From DAOSVX01 sp964616495 (lineage in GTDB: Bacteria; Bacillota_I; Bacilli_A; RF39; UBA660): a stretch of DNA of 16,061 bases. Where the stretch lies: NCBI GenBank assembly GCA_964616495.1, contig CAZTRF010000021.1, positions 1-16,061 on the forward strand, in the 5' to 3' direction. The position numbers and the translations under genes are program-made. Of this stretch, positions 14,118-16,061 are shown one piece after another (positions within the stretch are counted from its first letter, which is position 1; each line of letters opens with the position of its first letter). A model generated the notes under the pieces. The model worked only from the letters and a program-made list of their open reading frames with translations. It did not search any database and was not told the origin of the DNA.

Positions 14118-16058
14118 ATGGGAGAACTTTTAGTAAATACCGATTCATTATTAGAAAGCATGAGCGAAGCTAAGTTGGCCCATTCTCTCTCTCAAAGCAA
14201 TGCATCATCAGTTAGTTCTGCTGGTGCAGGTCTAGATTCTCGTTTATCTAATTCCAAAAGTGCGGTAAGCGGGCTTTCTAATTCTATAAATGATATATCT
14301 GCGTCTTTGGAGAACTTGACAACTGGCATAGGATCAGTAACAGATATTTTAGCAGGTGCTGAGTCAACAGTTGATGGTCAAGTTAATATGGAAACATTAA
14401 AAATATTGGATTTATTAGAATATAACAAATTTAATAATGCAAATATTACGGCGGAAGAAATGATTGCAATATTAGGAGGAAATTATTTGACATCAGATGT
14501 TTATGCCAATCAAAAATTGAATGTTACCGTATTATTAAATGAAGGAGCTGGTGGTTCTAAAACTATTCCAATCGATCAATATGTTGAAGGAGTAATGCTT
14601 TCTGAAAGCTTAAAATCTTTGATTCAAAAATATACTGATGGCGATTTATCTTTGGACCAATTATTGGAAATTGGTTCTGTAAACGCTATTATATCTAGAA
14701 GTTATGGCCTATACCAAACATATGGTGGAACTAAAACTATTAAAGCAGGGGCTAGTCATCAATGCTTTAGCGATTATTATGAAGGCGTTTATTCTTATGA
14801 TAGTGCTAATAATCCTACTAATGGAACTAGTGCACCTGAATTAAATAAAAACAGACAGGTGTTAAGAGCTTTAATAGCTAGGACCGTTACTTCTTCTACT
14901 GAAGGAATAATAATTTCAGTGAAAGATGATTCTTCTAATAATATAACTGATTTTTGGAGTCAATTTAATGAAGGCGGAGAACATCCTTTAAATGCCAGGT
15001 ATTCTGGTGGTAGTAGAACTGATGATGATGCCGGATATTATACTGAAGGTAAAATAGAAAAAGGAATTAATACAAATAATTATTATTTTCATGCCAAAAA
15101 TGGAGATTCATTTAAAGAAACCTTAGAATATTATTTTGATTCAGAAGCTAATGTAAAATTAAAATATATAGATTATGAAACTTTGAAAATAGGAGCGGAA
15201 GTAACTGATGCTGATACAATCGAAGCATTAATGAAAAAAAAGGGAATAACTTTGATTGAAACAGAAGATCCTTTTTTATTACAAGCTAGTTGGAAAGGGA
15301 CCGGCTTACCATCGAATAGTGTTCCACCTACTTCAGAAACGGTTCCATCAACTGAGCCGGATTATTCACCAGAATTACCAATTGAAACACCAACACCAAG
15401 TACACCAACACTAAGTACGCCAACACCAAGTACATCAACGCCAAGCACGCCAACGCCAAGCACATCAACGCCAAGCACGCCAACGCCAAGCACATCAACG
15501 CCAAGCACATCAACGCCAAGCACGCCAACGCCAAGCACACCAACGCCAAGCACATCAACGCCAAGCACGCCAACGCCAAGCACACCAACGCCAAGCACAC
15601 CAACGCCAAGCACACCAACGCCAAGCACGTCATCGCCAAGTACACCAACACCAAGCACACCAACACCAGTAACATCAACTCCAACTCAAACAGTTGAGAA
15701 AACGATTATTAAATATATAGATAAAGAGCCTATAAAAGAACCAGAGGTTCCAAGTACACCAATAGTAGAAACTCCAGTAGAAGAACCAATTATTGTTCCA
15801 ATAGTAGAAACCCCAAATATAAATAATAATTATGTTGAACCGGTAGTAGATACACCAGATGAAGTAATAGAAACTCCGGTAATAGTAAGTAATAAAGAAA
15901 CTGAAACAAAAGGACCAAATGGACTAGCTATTGGTTTAGGAATAGCTGCAGCAGCTGGTGCAGCTGTAGCCGGAACAACAATGTACAAAAAATATAAAAA
16001 GAATAATAGTACAGACGAAGAATCAGAAGATGAATATGCTGAAGAGGAAGAAGAATAA
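14118..16058 (+). CDS. SpoIID-like protein with WXG-type N-terminus, TPS-repeat stalk and C-terminal membrane anchor
   Basis: 646 residues; start ATG 14118 follows AAAGGAGA. There is no Sec signal peptide. Residues 1-90 are Ser/Ala-rich and helical (SNSKSAVSGLSNSINDI, LENLTTGIGSVTDIL), resembling WXG100/SACOL2603-type type VII secretion substrates though without a WXG motif. Residues about 133-310 resemble SpoIID: IPIDQYVEGVMLSE with Glu163 at the catalytic Glu position, AIISRSYGLYQ (family AVAARTYAL), ASHQCFSDYYEG, and VTSSTEGIIISV. SpoIID is a lytic transglycosylase that cuts denuded peptidoglycan. Residues about 396-600 are a disordered Pro/Thr/Ser stalk with 20 five-residue repeats and a Pro/Val/Glu-rich part. 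Residues 602-623 form one Gly/Ala-rich membrane helix, then KKYKK and an acidic tail (629-646). By the positive-inside rule the stalk and enzyme domain lie outside. There is no LPXTG motif. The SpoIID match is remote; function is inferred. Confidence 0.7.
   Translation: MGELLVNTDSLLESMSEAKLAHSLSQSNASSVSSAGAGLDSRLSNSKSAVSGLSNSINDISASLENLTTGIGSVTDILAGAESTVDGQVNMETLKILDLLEYNKFNNANITAEEMIAILGGNYLTSDVYANQKLNVTVLLNEGAGGSKTIPIDQYVEGVMLSESLKSLIQKYTDGDLSLDQLLEIGSVNAIISRSYGLYQTYGGTKTIKAGASHQCFSDYYEGVYSYDSANNPTNGTSAPELNKNRQVLRALIARTVTSSTEGIIISVKDDSSNNITDFWSQFNEGGEHPLNARYSGGSRTDDDAGYYTEGKIEKGINTNNYYFHAKNGDSFKETLEYYFDSEANVKLKYIDYETLKIGAEVTDADTIEALMKKKGITLIETEDPFLLQASWKGTGLPSNSVPPTSETVPSTEPDYSPELPIETPTPSTPTLSTPTPSTSTPSTPTPSTSTPSTPTPSTSTPSTSTPSTPTPSTPTPSTSTPSTPTPSTPTPSTPTPSTPTPSTSSPSTPTPSTPTPVTSTPTQTVEKTIIKYIDKEPIKEPEVPSTPIVETPVEEPIIVPIVETPNINNNYVEPVVDTPDEVIETPVIVSNKETETKGPNGLAIGLGIAAAAGAAVAGTTMYKKYKKNNSTDEESEDEYAEEEEE
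15387..15686 (+). repeat. 15-bp tandem repeat, 20 copies (Thr/Pro/Ser stalk)
   Basis: The unit ACA-CCA-ACG-CCA-AGC encodes TPTPS and repeats in frame 20 times (300 bases); the edges are degenerate (TPTLS, TSSPS, TPTPV, TSTPT) and the middle nearly identical. The second codon alternates between CCA and TCA (P or S), a single C/T difference. Copy number can change by 15 bases without breaking the frame. Long reverse-strand frames through this region are a by-product of the periodicity. Confidence 0.95.
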
Positions 16059-16061
16059 ATT

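Noticed and set aside
15328..15684. Long reverse-strand open frames (118 and 98 codons) through the repeat
   Set aside because: They encode only five-residue periodic Leu/Val/Gly strings produced by the 15-bp repeat; there is no ribosome binding site and the plus frame is a convincing gene.
15387..15686. Possible CRISPR array
   Set aside because: The repeats are 15 bases, head-to-tail with no spacers, and keep the reading frame of a protein.

Overview
The window is a compact, very AT-rich stretch with strong AGGAGG-type ribosome binding sites, an isoleucine T-box leader, and TGA used as a real stop next to TGG for tryptophan. This points to a low-GC Firmicutes/Bacilli-type bacterium using the standard code rather than the Mycoplasma code. 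Placement among uncultured gut Bacilli is only an inference. All genes but one (a ZIP transporter) read on the + strand.

Positions 1-1331 hold the 3' end of seryl-tRNA synthetase (serS), joined by a 4-base ATGA overlap to a HipA-like protein kinase with no antitoxin gene beside it. Positions 1325-5628 form a three-gene unit: a membrane-anchored protein with three lamin-tail domains and a CotH kinase domain, a VTC-domain (polyphosphate polymerase-like) protein, and a DUF4956 membrane protein. This trio recurs in bacteria, and its role is not established. A GufA-type ZIP metal transporter converges on it (5625-6407, minus strand).

Positions 6511-7830 encode a prepilin-like surface protein with an Ig-like region, a glycine-rich domain and a 12-cysteine insert, closed by an intrinsic terminator. 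miaB (tRNA ms2i6A methylthiotransferase) follows, then a hypothetical protein with a CxxC-x7-C motif.

Positions 10153-14036 are a tRNA-controlled operon. A consensus promoter (TTGACA, 17 bases, TATAAT) drives an isoleucine T-box leader (specifier AUC), then a CYTH-domain gene broken by a one-base frameshift, then ileS. The T-box has an unusual UUGU where the acceptor-binding UGGN is expected. The frameshift lies inside a perfect 6-bp inverted repeat. The IleRS is the type-2 (eukaryote-like) form with the active-site signature GLHH in place of HIGH.

The last gene (14118-16058) is the least conventional. It has no Sec signal peptide, a Ser-rich helical N-terminus resembling type VII secretion substrates, a SpoIID-like (peptidoglycan lytic transglycosylase) domain, a 20-copy 15-bp repeat encoding a Thr/Pro/Ser stalk, a C-terminal membrane helix and an acidic tail.

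Translation genes (serS, miaB, ileS) therefore alternate with envelope genes. The best candidates for something undescribed are the SpoIID-like membrane-anchored protein, the CotH/VTC/DUF4956 unit, the serS-coupled kinase, and the altered T-box/CYTH/ileS operon.
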